Source of the DNA: Ilumatobacteraceae bacterium
Lineage (GTDB): Bacteria > Actinomycetota > Acidimicrobiia > Acidimicrobiales > Ilumatobacteraceae
Length of the DNA stretch: 33,674 nucleotides
Direction of reading: 5' to 3'
Assembly (NCBI GenBank): GCA_025463425.1
Contig: JAOBWQ010000659.1
Coordinates: forward strand, 1 to 33,674
Below the pieces are notes generated by a model. The model was not told the DNA's origin. It saw nothing but the letters and a program-made list of their open reading frames with translations, and did no database searches. The translations under genes and the position numbers were made by a program. Below, piece by piece: positions 9,135 through 18,379 of the stretch; within the stretch, counting starts at the first letter, position 1, and the number at the start of each line of letters is the position of its first letter.

Positions 9135-10066
9135 GCCGACTCTGTCCGGGTCGAGCGACCCGTCGATCGGTTCTCCCTCACCCGATCGAGGAACTCGACG
9201 ATGCCAACGGTGAACGCCTCGTTGCGGTCTCCGACGACCATGTGCCCGGCACCGCTGACATCGACGTAGTCGGCGTGCGGCACGAGGGCGAGCATCTCCT
9301 GCGCACCTGCTTCGCTGAGGATGTCGCTCATCCGGCCGCGCACGAGGAGCGTCGGCACGACCAGCGACCGGGCGCACGCCTCCATGCGGCCGTGATCGGC
9401 GAGCTCACCCGGGCCCCGGCCGGTGATGAACCGCGGATCCCAATGCCAGTGCCAGCGTCCGTCAGCGGTCTGGCGGAGGTTCTTGGCCAGGCCGGCCAGA
9501 TCGGCGGGCCGCGGACGATGAGGGTTGTAGGCAGCGATCGCGTCCGCAGCCTCGTCCAACGATGCGAAGCCGTCGGGCTTGCTCATGAACGAATGGATCC
9601 TCGTCGCGCCCGACTGCTCCATGCGTGGCGCGATGTCGACCAGCGCGACGGCGCGAGCGAACCCAGGTGTCAGCTCGCCCTCCAACAGCAACGACGTCAT
9701 CCCGCCCAGCGACGCACCGATCAGGACCGGTCGAGGACAGGCCAGCTGAGCAACGACCGCCTCGACGTCGCGTGCGAAGGCGGTGAGCGAGTAGTCACCG
9801 TGCTCGTCCCAGTCGCTGCGACCGTGGCCTCTCGCGTCGAGCGCGAGCGTCTGCCATCCCGTGGACGCGAGCACCGCGGCAGTGGACGCCCAGGCGTGTC
9901 GCGTCTGACCGCCGCCGTGCAGGAGCACGACCAACGGATCGTGCGCGTCACCGCGAAGATCACCTTCGAGGTGCACGCCGTCGTGACCCGCGAAGCGCAC
10001 GATCGACGCCGGCTGCGACGCCGTGGCGCGCGGTTTGGTTGGCGGTGTTGGTGTGGTTGCGTTCAT
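9131..10066 (-). CDS. Alpha/beta hydrolase
   Basis: PLVVLLHGGGQTRHAWAS (oxyanion HGGG), LDARGHGRSDW, LIGASLGGMTSLLLEG (nucleophile elbow GASLGG), VDVSGAGHMVVGD (catalytic His). Stop overlaps the next start (ATGA). Confidence 0.9.
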   Translation of the reverse strand: MNATTPTPPTKPRATASQPASIVRFAGHDGVHLEGDLRGDAHDPLVVLLHGGGQTRHAWASTAAVLASTGWQTLALDARGHGRSDWDEHGDYSLTAFARDVEAVVAQLACPRPVLIGASLGGMTSLLLEGELTPGFARAVALVDIAPRMEQSGATRIHSFMSKPDGFASLDEAADAIAAYNPHRPRPADLAGLAKNLRQTADGRWHWHWDPRFITGRGPGELADHGRMEACARSLVVPTLLVRGRMSDILSEAGAQEMLALVPHADYVDVSGAGHMVVGDRNEAFTVGIVEFLDRVRENRSTGRSTRTESA

Positions 10067-10234
10067 CCGAGATCTCCCGGCGACACTGTGCCAAACGCGC
10101 GACCGCGCCGAAGCAGCGGCGTCGACCTGGCGCGAGCCGAAGAATGCGGCATTGCGTTCGAACCGCCACTGTGAGTACATTGCGGCCACTGCATGTGGTC
10201 ACGACGACGTGATCTCGGGGATGGGACAACACCA

Positions 10235-13200
10235 ATGAACCTTCGGATCACGCGCGTTCTGGTGGGCCTGTCGCTCGTGGTGAGCATGACGGCAGCCGAG
10301 TTGGTGACGTCACCGGCGAGTGCCGCGCCGCCGGCGCCAGCTGACACTCCGACAGTCACGCTGTCGTTCACCGCCGCACCGACGGCAGCGGACCCAGGGA
10401 CGGCCTTCACGACCGCTCCCGTCGTTGCTGTCACCGGATCGGCAGACCCGGTGGTGCTGTCGCTCGTCGTCGTGTCCGGGCAGGCCTCGGGCGAACTGAA
10501 GTGTGATGCGCTCTCCGTCGCGCAGGTCGCGAGCAAGGCGACCTTCGCGAACTGCAAGGTCGACCACGGCGGCCTGTACAGGCTCCACGCCGCGCTGGGT
10601 GCCGCCTCAGCCGAGAGCGCAGCGTTCCTGGTGTCCGGTGCGGCGTGGGTCCAGTTCACCGGCCAACCGGGCGGCGGTGTCGGTGGCGCGGTCTGGACCA
10701 GCCAGCCTCTTGCGCAGGTGGTCGACGGCAACGGCGCAGTCATCACGACAGGCACGAGCAGCACGGCCAAGGTCGGCGTTCTGATCAAGCCCGGGACCGG
10801 CGGGGCCGCTGCCACTGGCGCGGCACTCACCTGTACGAACGTCAACAACGCCACGCTGGCAGTCGCCGGCATCGCGACCTTCAGCGGCTGCGCGATCAAT
10901 CGGGCGGCAACGGGTTACCAGCTGCTCGCGATCGACGTCACGGACAAGGTCTTCGGCACCAGCAACGCGTTCGACATCACGGCAGGCACCCCGGCCGGGC
11001 TCGCGTTCTCGACGCAGCCGATCGGTGGTGCGGGGGGCAGCCCGCTCACCACTCAGCCAGTGGTCGCTGTGATCGACGCAGCTGGGAACAGGGTGCCCGC
11101 GGACACGACGTCTGTCTCCCTGCAGGTGACGCCGGCGACCGGCACGTCGGGCGCCGCGCTCACCTGCGCCGCCAACCAGCTCGCAGCGTCGAACGGCGCC
11201 GTTGCGTTCAGCGGCTGTGCGGTCGACAAGTCCGGGACCGGCTACACCTTGACCGCCACGGCGGCTGGCCTGTCCTCGGCCATCAGCGCGCCGTTCGCCG
11301 TCTCCGCCGGTGGAGTGGCCGGCGTGGCGTTCTCCACGAACCCTGGCGGCGGCAGCGGCAACACCCCGTTCGCCGTGCAGCCCGTCGTGAACGTGTTCGA
11401 TGCCGGCGGCAACCCTGTCGCAGGCGCCGTGACGTTGTCGATCGCGGCAGGCACCGGTGCGGCCGGCGCGAACCTCACCTGCGACGCGAACCCCGCCGTC
11501 GCCGTGGCCGGGGTGGCAACGTTCACCGGCTGCCGGATCGACACGCTCGCCGCCAACTACCAGCTCGTCGCAACCGTCGGCTCGTCCACCGCGACGAGCA
11601 CGGCATTCGGCATCTCCGTCGCCGCCGTGGCCACGGCCACGTTCACCACGCCACCGACAGGTGGACTGGGTGGCGCGGCGTTCGGCGTGCAGCCGCTCGT
11701 CGAGCTCCGCGATGCCGGCGGCAACCTGGCCGAGGGTTCGGTCACGCTGTCGATCGCCGCCGGATTCGGTCGCCCGGGCGCAGCGCTCGCGTGCGCGCCG
11801 GGTGGCAACCCCGTCAGCACCATCTCCGGCGTGGCCCACTTCTCGGGCTGCGCGATCGACAAGATCGGCGCCGGCTACCGCCTGCAGGCGACCGTCGCCG
11901 GAAGCACCGCAACAGGGACGAGCGCGTCGTTCGACGTCACCGTCGGACCGGCTGCGAAGCTGGCCTTCGATCCTGCCCCCACGGGCGGCACGGGCGGCAC
12001 GCCGTGGGCGGTTCAACCGATCGTCGCGATCGAAGACGCCGGCGGCAACACTGTGGCCACCAGCGACGCGCCGATCGACCTCGTCGTCACGACAGGCACC
12101 GGGCCGGGCGCTCTGTCGTGCACGTCGAACTCGGTGGCCGCGACGACGGGTGTGGCCGTGTTCGCCGGTTGCGCGATCGATCGAGCCGCAGCCACCTACA
12201 CGCTGACGGCGACGTCGGGCGCGCTGACCCCGGCCACCAGCCCGCCCTTCCCGGTCGCGGTCGGCGCGGCCAGCCAACTCGTCTTCAGCTCGCAGCCCGC
12301 CGGCGCCACGGTCGGTTCTGCGCTCGCCGCCCAACCCGCGATCGCCGTGGAGGACGCCGGCGGCAATCCGGTCCCGTCCGCTCCCGGAGCCCTCGCCCTC
12401 GCGATCACGACCGGTAGCGGGACCGCCGGAGCCTCGCTCCACTGCGCGTCGAACAACTCGGCGGTCGGGACGAACGGCATCGCAGCCTTCACCGGCTGCT
12501 CCGTCAACCAGGTCGGCGGTGGATACGCGTTGACGGCCCGGTGGAGCGGCCTGAGCGCGGAGAGCGCCCCGTTCGGGATCCTGCCGAGCACCACGCCACC
12601 GCTCGAGTCGGCCCCGACGGGAATGCCGGCAGGCCAGGCCATCGGCGGCGCCCGCTACGCCGTCAACACCACCGTGGTCGCCGACGACGTGAACACCGCG
12701 ACGGGCGCGCTCCAGTACGGAGTGACGGACCTGACCGTCGCCGGCGTGGGCGAGCCACTGGTCATCGAGCGGAGCTACAACTCGAGCGACGTCACCGGGG
12801 GCGCGTTCGGGCGCGGCTGGAGCTCGCTGCTCGACCTCTCTGTCACGTTCAACGCGTCGCGCACGATCGCCACGGTGCGCGGCGAAGACGGCCAGCAGGT
12901 CGTGTTCACGAAGGCCAACGGCAACCACTGGACACCTCCGGCCGGCGCTCGCTCCACGTTGAGCTGCAACGGGAACCAGAGGACGTGCGTCGTCACGCGT
13001 TGGGACGGCACCTCCTGGCAGGTGAGCGGCACCCAGCTCGACAACTACCTCGACGCCAACGGCGTCGGCATCCACTTCGTCCGGCTCTCCCCGACGACAC
13101 TGCTGGCCAAGCTGACGACCACCGATCGCAGGCGCACGATCGACGTCACGATCACGATCAGCGGCTCGCTGGTGACGAAGATCAAGACGCCCACGCGCCA

Positions 13201-16200
13201 GGTGTCCTACGGCTACAGCGGCGGCCTGCTGACGAGCGTCACCGACGTCCTCGGCAACGTCTGGGCCTATCAATACAGCAGCAGTCGGCTGGCACTCGTC
13301 AACGACCCGCTCGGTCGGACGCGGCTGAGCGTGTCCTACGCGCCCAGCGGTCGGGTGGCCACGGTGTCGGCAACAGGAAGCGCGAAGCACACCAGCGACA
13401 CCTTCACCTACAACGCCGGCACGCAGCAGACCACGCGCCTCGCGCGGACCATGGTCAACGGGCTGCTGGCCGACGCCGCGTACGTCGACACCTACTCGAA
13501 CAACGTGCTCATCCGTCAGACTTTCCCGGGTGGAGCGATGACGCGCTACTCGTACGACAACCACCTCGGCGTGATCGCCCTGCAGGGTCCCAACGGATTC
13601 GTCCAGACGATGACCTACAACAGCGCCGGCGACGTGCTCAGCCAGCGCACTCCGCTGAGCTCCACGACGTCGTCGACTGTGCAGTTCAGCTACGACGGCG
13701 CGCACCACATGGTCTCCCAGACCGACGCCGACGGCAACCGGGTCGTCTACGACTACGACGGACCGAACCTCGAATCGATCACGCCGCCCGGTTGGGGCTT
13801 CGGGTCGACTCGCCTCTACTACGACAACCTCGGACAGGTCGCCACGATCGCCACACCGGCCGGACGTCAGGACTTCTCCTACGACGCCGCCGGGAACCGC
13901 ACCCGTGTGATCGAACGCGAGTGGTACGGCGCCGTACTCAACGGCGCGGGCTCGTCGACCACCTATGACGAGGCCGGCAACAAGACGGCGTTCACCGACG
14001 CACGCGGCACGACACGTTGGGGCGCCGCTGCGGCCTTCACCACTCGCTGGGACTACGACAAGGCCGGCAACCTGCTGAAGACCTCGACACCCGTGGCCCA
14101 GACCAGTGCGAGCTACGACGCCTCGGGTGATGCGATCAGCGCCACGACACCGACCGGGACCTCCACGTATGCGTGGAACGAATCGACGTTGACGCGCACC
14201 ACCACGGGGCCGGGCGGCGCGACGACGGTGCAGGTGTACGACCCCTCGGGCAACGTGATCACCGAGACCGCGCCGACCGGCGGCACGACGACGCACGTCT
14301 ACGACGCACTCGGTCGTGAGATCGTGACCACCGATCCTTCCGGGCGCACGGTTCGCTACACGTTCGACATCGCCAACAACGCTGTCGCGATCGACGATGG
14401 TGCCGGCGTCATCATCCGCCGGCAGTTCGACAGCCTCAACCGGCTGATCCGCTCCTCCAGCAACGGCGCAGCGACTCTCACCACGTTCGACCCACAGGGC
14501 AACGTCGTCGCGGTCACCGACCCGACGGGGGCAGTGGTCCAGCGCACGTACAACTCACACGGCAACCTGTCGTCGGTCACGGATTCGTCCGGCACCACGA
14601 GCTACGCCTACGACCTCGCCGACAACGTCGTCGTGCGCGCGGACGGTCGGGGGGGCATCACCTCGTACACCTACGACGGCATGTCCCGACTCACCTCGAT
14701 GACCGTCGGCGGGAACACCACGCGATACGCGAACGACGAGGCCGGGCAGCGCTACAAGAGCACCGACCCCGCGGGTCGGGTGACCACGCTCACGCTCGAT
14801 GGTGCGAACCGGATCGTGCGCACCGAGTACACGTCGCCGACCTCGCCGAAGATCACCGTCGCCCAGACCTTCGATGCACAGGACCGGCGCACTTCGATGA
14901 CCTCCGCGGGCACGACGTCGACCTACGCGTACGACGCCCACGGCAACCTGGTCTCCGCCGGATCTCCGGGCGCGATGTTCACCTACGACTACTCACATCC
15001 CGGCTCGGTCGTCGAGACCTATCCGGACAGCACGGTCGTCACCTACGGCTTGGACGACACTGGCGCACTGATGTCGTTGTCGTCCGGGGATGGCACGCCC
15101 GCCCACGTCGCCGCCTCGTACATCCGCGATGCCAAGGGGCGGATGACCGGGCTGTCGCTCTCCAACGGCGTGCTCCAGACCCGCAGCTACGACAGCGCCG
15201 GCAACGTGGCCGCGCAGTCGATCCAGGATCTCGGCACCGTCCTCGCCGGTGACACGTACACGTACGACGCCAACGGCAACCGTCTCTCGCAGCGCACGAC
15301 CGCGGCCGGACGGTCGGTTCTCAACACGTACCGCTACGACTCCACGGGTCGGATCAACGGGTTCTCGACGGTGTCGACCGTCGTCACGGCAGCGCTCGCC
15401 AATCACGCCGCGGTCGGGTCACCATCCGCGCAGGCATTCGCCGGATCCGTGCCCAGCCCGACCACGTTCACGCTCGACACACCGCAACCCGCGGGGACAC
15501 CGACGACCACTCCCACGGTTCCGGGCGTGTCGATCGGCTACGACCGGGTCGGCAACATCACGTCGATGGCCGGGGCGAGCTACCAGTCGGGGATCGCCGA
15601 CCAGATCGTCGCCCAGTCCGGCCCAGCCACTGCGTGGACCTATGACCGCAGCGGCGCGGTGACGAGCTCGAACAGCTCTGCCGGAAACAAGTCCTACGGC
15701 TACGACTCTGCGGGGCGCCTGTCGACCGCGACCGTGTTGAGGAACGGGACACGATCGACGGTCAGCTACACCTACGACGGCGACGGCAACCGGATCACGC
15801 GCACCGAGAACGGGGCGACGACGAAGTACGTCTGGGATCCGATCAGCAACACGCCTCAGCTCGCGCTCGAGACCGTCGGCGCAGTGACCACGCGCCGCTA
15901 CTTCCACGGCGACGGCCCCGTCGCGGCACAGACGCCCACCGACACGTTCTTCTTCCACCTCGATCCGTTGGGGACCACCGATCAGGTGACGAACGGCCAC
16001 GGCGACATCGTGGCTGCGTACACGTACAACGCGTTCGGTGTCGTCACTGCCACGGGGCCGCAGACCGGCGCGGTCGATCTCCTGTTCCAGGGGCAACTGC
16101 TGGACGCGACCACCGGGCTGTACGACATGGGCGCGCGCAACTACGACCCGACGACCGGGCGGTTCACCCAGCGCGAACCGATGGAGACCGCCGTCGGTGA

Positions 16201-18292
16201 GCCAGTTGTGGCCGCCTATGCGTTCGTCCGCAACCGGCCGACCTACCTGACCGACCCCACCGGCACGACGCCGACGCCGACGGTCCAGAGCGTCTTCCGC
16301 GGCCAGTCCACCGAGGAGTCCAACGACGTCTTCGACGCCAAGCTCGGCGTCCTCGCGCTCGGCGTGAGCATCAAGGCGGGCGTGAAGATCGCCTCGTCGT
16401 TCAGCGAGGAGTTCAAGGACAGCACGAAGGCCGCGAACCTGAAGTTCGTCGGCAAGGCCTTGGCCGTCGTCGGCATCGCGCTGTCGGCCTACGTGACGAT
16501 CGACAACTGCATGAACGGCACGCTGCAGAAGTGCATCGGCTCGGCTGTCGGACTCGCAGTCAACGTCGCGTTCACCGTCGGTTGCTCCTTCGTGACCTCG
16601 GGCATCGCCGCGCCGCTGTGCGGCATCGTCGGCGCCATCCTCAGCGCCGGCCTCGAGTTCGTGATCTCGACCTACGGCCCCGACATCGTCAACGGCATCG
16701 TCGACATCAGCGAGCAGGCCTACGCCGCGCTCGCTCCCGTGGCGACCGCCATCGCCGACTACGCGGTGAGCGTGGCGAACGACATCGCCGACTCCACGAC
16801 TCGGGCGATCGGCGTGCTCACGAGTGGGTTCAACGACGCGACCGAGGCGATCTCGAGCGGCTTCCAGTCTGCGATCGACACGCTCAACGAGGCCGGCTAC
16901 ACGGCGGCGCAGATGGCCACGGTGTTGGCGAACACGTTCAAGGAAGGCGCCGATCAGGCCGTCGCAGGTCTGATCAGCCTCGGCTACGACATCAAGGGCG
17001 CAGCAGAGGCGCTCGCCAACGTCTTCCAGCAGACCGCGACCCAAGCGGCCCAGGTCCTGAAGGACACGTTCACCACCGCGGCAAGCGTGGTCGCAACGGC
17101 GCTCTCGGATGCCTATGCCACGTCGGCTGCGGCCGTCACCAAGGTGCTGGCCGATGTCGGGTACGCGGTCGACGAAGTGGCCGATGCCCTCCAGACCGCC
17201 TACGCCCAGACCGGCGCAGCGATCGCGGGGTTCTTGCAGAACGCCGGCTACGTGGTCGACCAGATCGCCGGCGCGCTCCAGGACGTCTTGGATCTCTTCG
17301 ACAACGCTGCGGCCACGGTGCTGAAGACGCTGAACTACACGGTGCAGCAGATCGCCGGTGCGCTGCTCGACCTGTACCACCTCACCGACCAGGCAGCCGC
17401 TGCCGCGCTGAAGTTCGCGCAGTTCGCCGTCGCTCAGATCGCCGATGCCCTCCAGGACGTGTACAACGACGCGGCCGCTGCCGCAGCGAGCGCGCTGAAG
17501 GCCGTCGGCTACCTCGCCGACCAGATCGCCACCGGGCTCAGCAGCGCCTACACGGCCACCGCCGCCGCGGTGACTCAGATCCTCAAGGATCTGTCCTTCA
17601 CCGCCACGCAGGTGGCCACCGCGCTCGGCCAGGTGTACCACCAGCTGGCGGACGGGGCTGCAGCGTTGCTCAAGAGCGCCGGCTACCTCGTCGATCAGGT
17701 GGGCACTGCCCTCCAGTCGGCGTTCGCGGAGCTCGACCAGGCGATGGCCCAGACGTTGAAGGACATCGGCTACGCCGCGACCGAGGTCGCAACTGCGCTC
17801 AAGAGTGTGTTCAACACCATCGACTCGGCCGCAGCCTCCATCCTCCAGTCGATCAACTACGGCGTCGCGGACATCGCGTCAGCGCTGCAATCCGCTTACA
17901 ACGACGTGGCTGCAACCGCAGCATCGATCCTCAAGGGGCTGAACTTCGCCATCGACCAGATCGCCGGCGTCCTGCAGAACGTGTTCGGTCAAGCGGCCGC
18001 CGCCGTGGCGCAACTCTTCAAGAACCTCGGTTACTCCATCGCCCAGATCGGCGACGTGCTGCTGGGCGTGTTCGGCGAAGCGGCAGCGGCCGCGGCGCAG
18101 GTGCTCCAGGCCATCGGCGCTGTGGCGTCCGAGATCGCGACGGTCCTGTCGACCACGTTCGGCCAGGCCGCCGACGCGATCGGCGGCCTGCTCTCGAGCA
18201 TCGGCTTCAACTCCGACACGATCGCCGCGATCGGCGGCGCCTTCTCCGACTTCGGCAACGACGTCGCCGACTTCTTCAGCGGATTGTTCTGA
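10235..18292 (+). CDS. Giant secreted RHS/YD-repeat protein with N-terminal Ig-like modules and C-terminal 29-aa alpha-helical repeat array
   Basis: Signal peptide MNLRITRVLVGLSLVVSMTAAELVTSPASA. Many YD repeats (YDEAGNKTAFTDARGTTRWG, YDKAGNLLKTSTP, YDALGREIVTTDPSGRTVRYTFD). RHS core LDPLGTTDQVTNGHGDIVAAYTYNAFGVVTATG...LLFQGQLLDATTGLYDMGARNYDPTTGRFTQREPM. Confidence 0.95.
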   Translation: MNLRITRVLVGLSLVVSMTAAELVTSPASAAPPAPADTPTVTLSFTAAPTAADPGTAFTTAPVVAVTGSADPVVLSLVVVSGQASGELKCDALSVAQVASKATFANCKVDHGGLYRLHAALGAASAESAAFLVSGAAWVQFTGQPGGGVGGAVWTSQPLAQVVDGNGAVITTGTSSTAKVGVLIKPGTGGAAATGAALTCTNVNNATLAVAGIATFSGCAINRAATGYQLLAIDVTDKVFGTSNAFDITAGTPAGLAFSTQPIGGAGGSPLTTQPVVAVIDAAGNRVPADTTSVSLQVTPATGTSGAALTCAANQLAASNGAVAFSGCAVDKSGTGYTLTATAAGLSSAISAPFAVSAGGVAGVAFSTNPGGGSGNTPFAVQPVVNVFDAGGNPVAGAVTLSIAAGTGAAGANLTCDANPAVAVAGVATFTGCRIDTLAANYQLVATVGSSTATSTAFGISVAAVATATFTTPPTGGLGGAAFGVQPLVELRDAGGNLAEGSVTLSIAAGFGRPGAALACAPGGNPVSTISGVAHFSGCAIDKIGAGYRLQATVAGSTATGTSASFDVTVGPAAKLAFDPAPTGGTGGTPWAVQPIVAIEDAGGNTVATSDAPIDLVVTTGTGPGALSCTSNSVAATTGVAVFAGCAIDRAAATYTLTATSGALTPATSPPFPVAVGAASQLVFSSQPAGATVGSALAAQPAIAVEDAGGNPVPSAPGALALAITTGSGTAGASLHCASNNSAVGTNGIAAFTGCSVNQVGGGYALTARWSGLSAESAPFGILPSTTPPLESAPTGMPAGQAIGGARYAVNTTVVADDVNTATGALQYGVTDLTVAGVGEPLVIERSYNSSDVTGGAFGRGWSSLLDLSVTFNASRTIATVRGEDGQQVVFTKANGNHWTPPAGARSTLSCNGNQRTCVVTRWDGTSWQVSGTQLDNYLDANGVGIHFVRLSPTTLLAKLTTTDRRRTIDVTITISGSLVTKIKTPTRQVSYGYSGGLLTSVTDVLGNVWAYQYSSSRLALVNDPLGRTRLSVSYAPSGRVATVSATGSAKHTSDTFTYNAGTQQTTRLARTMVNGLLADAAYVDTYSNNVLIRQTFPGGAMTRYSYDNHLGVIALQGPNGFVQTMTYNSAGDVLSQRTPLSSTTSSTVQFSYDGAHHMVSQTDADGNRVVYDYDGPNLESITPPGWGFGSTRLYYDNLGQVATIATPAGRQDFSYDAAGNRTRVIEREWYGAVLNGAGSSTTYDEAGNKTAFTDARGTTRWGAAAAFTTRWDYDKAGNLLKTSTPVAQTSASYDASGDAISATTPTGTSTYAWNESTLTRTTTGPGGATTVQVYDPSGNVITETAPTGGTTTHVYDALGREIVTTDPSGRTVRYTFDIANNAVAIDDGAGVIIRRQFDSLNRLIRSSSNGAATLTTFDPQGNVVAVTDPTGAVVQRTYNSHGNLSSVTDSSGTTSYAYDLADNVVVRADGRGGITSYTYDGMSRLTSMTVGGNTTRYANDEAGQRYKSTDPAGRVTTLTLDGANRIVRTEYTSPTSPKITVAQTFDAQDRRTSMTSAGTTSTYAYDAHGNLVSAGSPGAMFTYDYSHPGSVVETYPDSTVVTYGLDDTGALMSLSSGDGTPAHVAASYIRDAKGRMTGLSLSNGVLQTRSYDSAGNVAAQSIQDLGTVLAGDTYTYDANGNRLSQRTTAAGRSVLNTYRYDSTGRINGFSTVSTVVTAALANHAAVGSPSAQAFAGSVPSPTTFTLDTPQPAGTPTTTPTVPGVSIGYDRVGNITSMAGASYQSGIADQIVAQSGPATAWTYDRSGAVTSSNSSAGNKSYGYDSAGRLSTATVLRNGTRSTVSYTYDGDGNRITRTENGATTKYVWDPISNTPQLALETVGAVTTRRYFHGDGPVAAQTPTDTFFFHLDPLGTTDQVTNGHGDIVAAYTYNAFGVVTATGPQTGAVDLLFQGQLLDATTGLYDMGARNYDPTTGRFTQREPMETAVGEPVVAAYAFVRNRPTYLTDPTGTTPTPTVQSVFRGQSTEESNDVFDAKLGVLALGVSIKAGVKIASSFSEEFKDSTKAANLKFVGKALAVVGIALSAYVTIDNCMNGTLQKCIGSAVGLAVNVAFTVGCSFVTSGIAAPLCGIVGAILSAGLEFVISTYGPDIVNGIVDISEQAYAALAPVATAIADYAVSVANDIADSTTRAIGVLTSGFNDATEAISSGFQSAIDTLNEAGYTAAQMATVLANTFKEGADQAVAGLISLGYDIKGAAEALANVFQQTATQAAQVLKDTFTTAASVVATALSDAYATSAAAVTKVLADVGYAVDEVADALQTAYAQTGAAIAGFLQNAGYVVDQIAGALQDVLDLFDNAAATVLKTLNYTVQQIAGALLDLYHLTDQAAAAALKFAQFAVAQIADALQDVYNDAAAAAASALKAVGYLADQIATGLSSAYTATAAAVTQILKDLSFTATQVATALGQVYHQLADGAAALLKSAGYLVDQVGTALQSAFAELDQAMAQTLKDIGYAATEVATALKSVFNTIDSAAASILQSINYGVADIASALQSAYNDVAATAASILKGLNFAIDQIAGVLQNVFGQAAAAVAQLFKNLGYSIAQIGDVLLGVFGEAAAAAAQVLQAIGAVASEIATVLSTTFGQAADAIGGLLSSIGFNSDTIAAIGGAFSDFGNDVADFFSGLF
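10335..12584 (+). repeat. Seven tandem ~105-aa Ig-like/beta-sandwich modules within the RHS protein
   Basis: Recurring pattern LxFxxxPxGGxGGxxxxxQPVVxVxDAGGNxV...LxC...VAxFxGCxIDxxxxxYxLxAT. Boundaries approximate. Confidence 0.85.
12700..16264 (+). repeat. YD/RHS repeat shell and RHS core, ending in DPxG motif
   Basis: TGALQYGVTDLTVAGVGEPLVIERSYNSSD start motif, serial YD repeats, and core ending NRPTYLTDPTG (DPTG codons at 16253-16264). Confidence 0.85.
16883..18289 (+). repeat. Sixteen head-to-tail ~29-aa (87-bp) alpha-helical repeats at the C-terminus of the RHS protein
   Basis: Consensus LKxxGYxxxQIAxALQxVYxxxAxxAAxx. Units start at 16883, 16970, 17057 (30 aa), 17147, then every 87 bp to the last unit at 18191-18289 (33 aa), immediately before the stop. 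Confidence 0.9.
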
Positions 18293-18379
18293 CGGATCGG
18301 GCTTCGGCCAGGTAGTTCTCTCAAGTATTCGGCAACTTCGACCGACAACACGTCGGAACACGCAAACGAAGGTGCGCTG

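Noticed and set aside
10607-14296. 1229-aa ORF antisense to the RHS gene
   Set aside because: Low-complexity Arg/Gly/Ala-rich translation, complementary to a strongly supported CDS. Typical high-GC shadow ORF.
15419-17641. 740-aa antisense ORF opposite the RHS core and repeats
   Set aside because: Its apparent repeats mirror the sense-strand 29-aa repeats; no independent domain signal.
16883-18289. 87-bp periodicity considered as CRISPR or DNA satellite
   Set aside because: Units are diverged at DNA level, have no spacers, and are conserved in frame at protein level, so this is a coding repeat.
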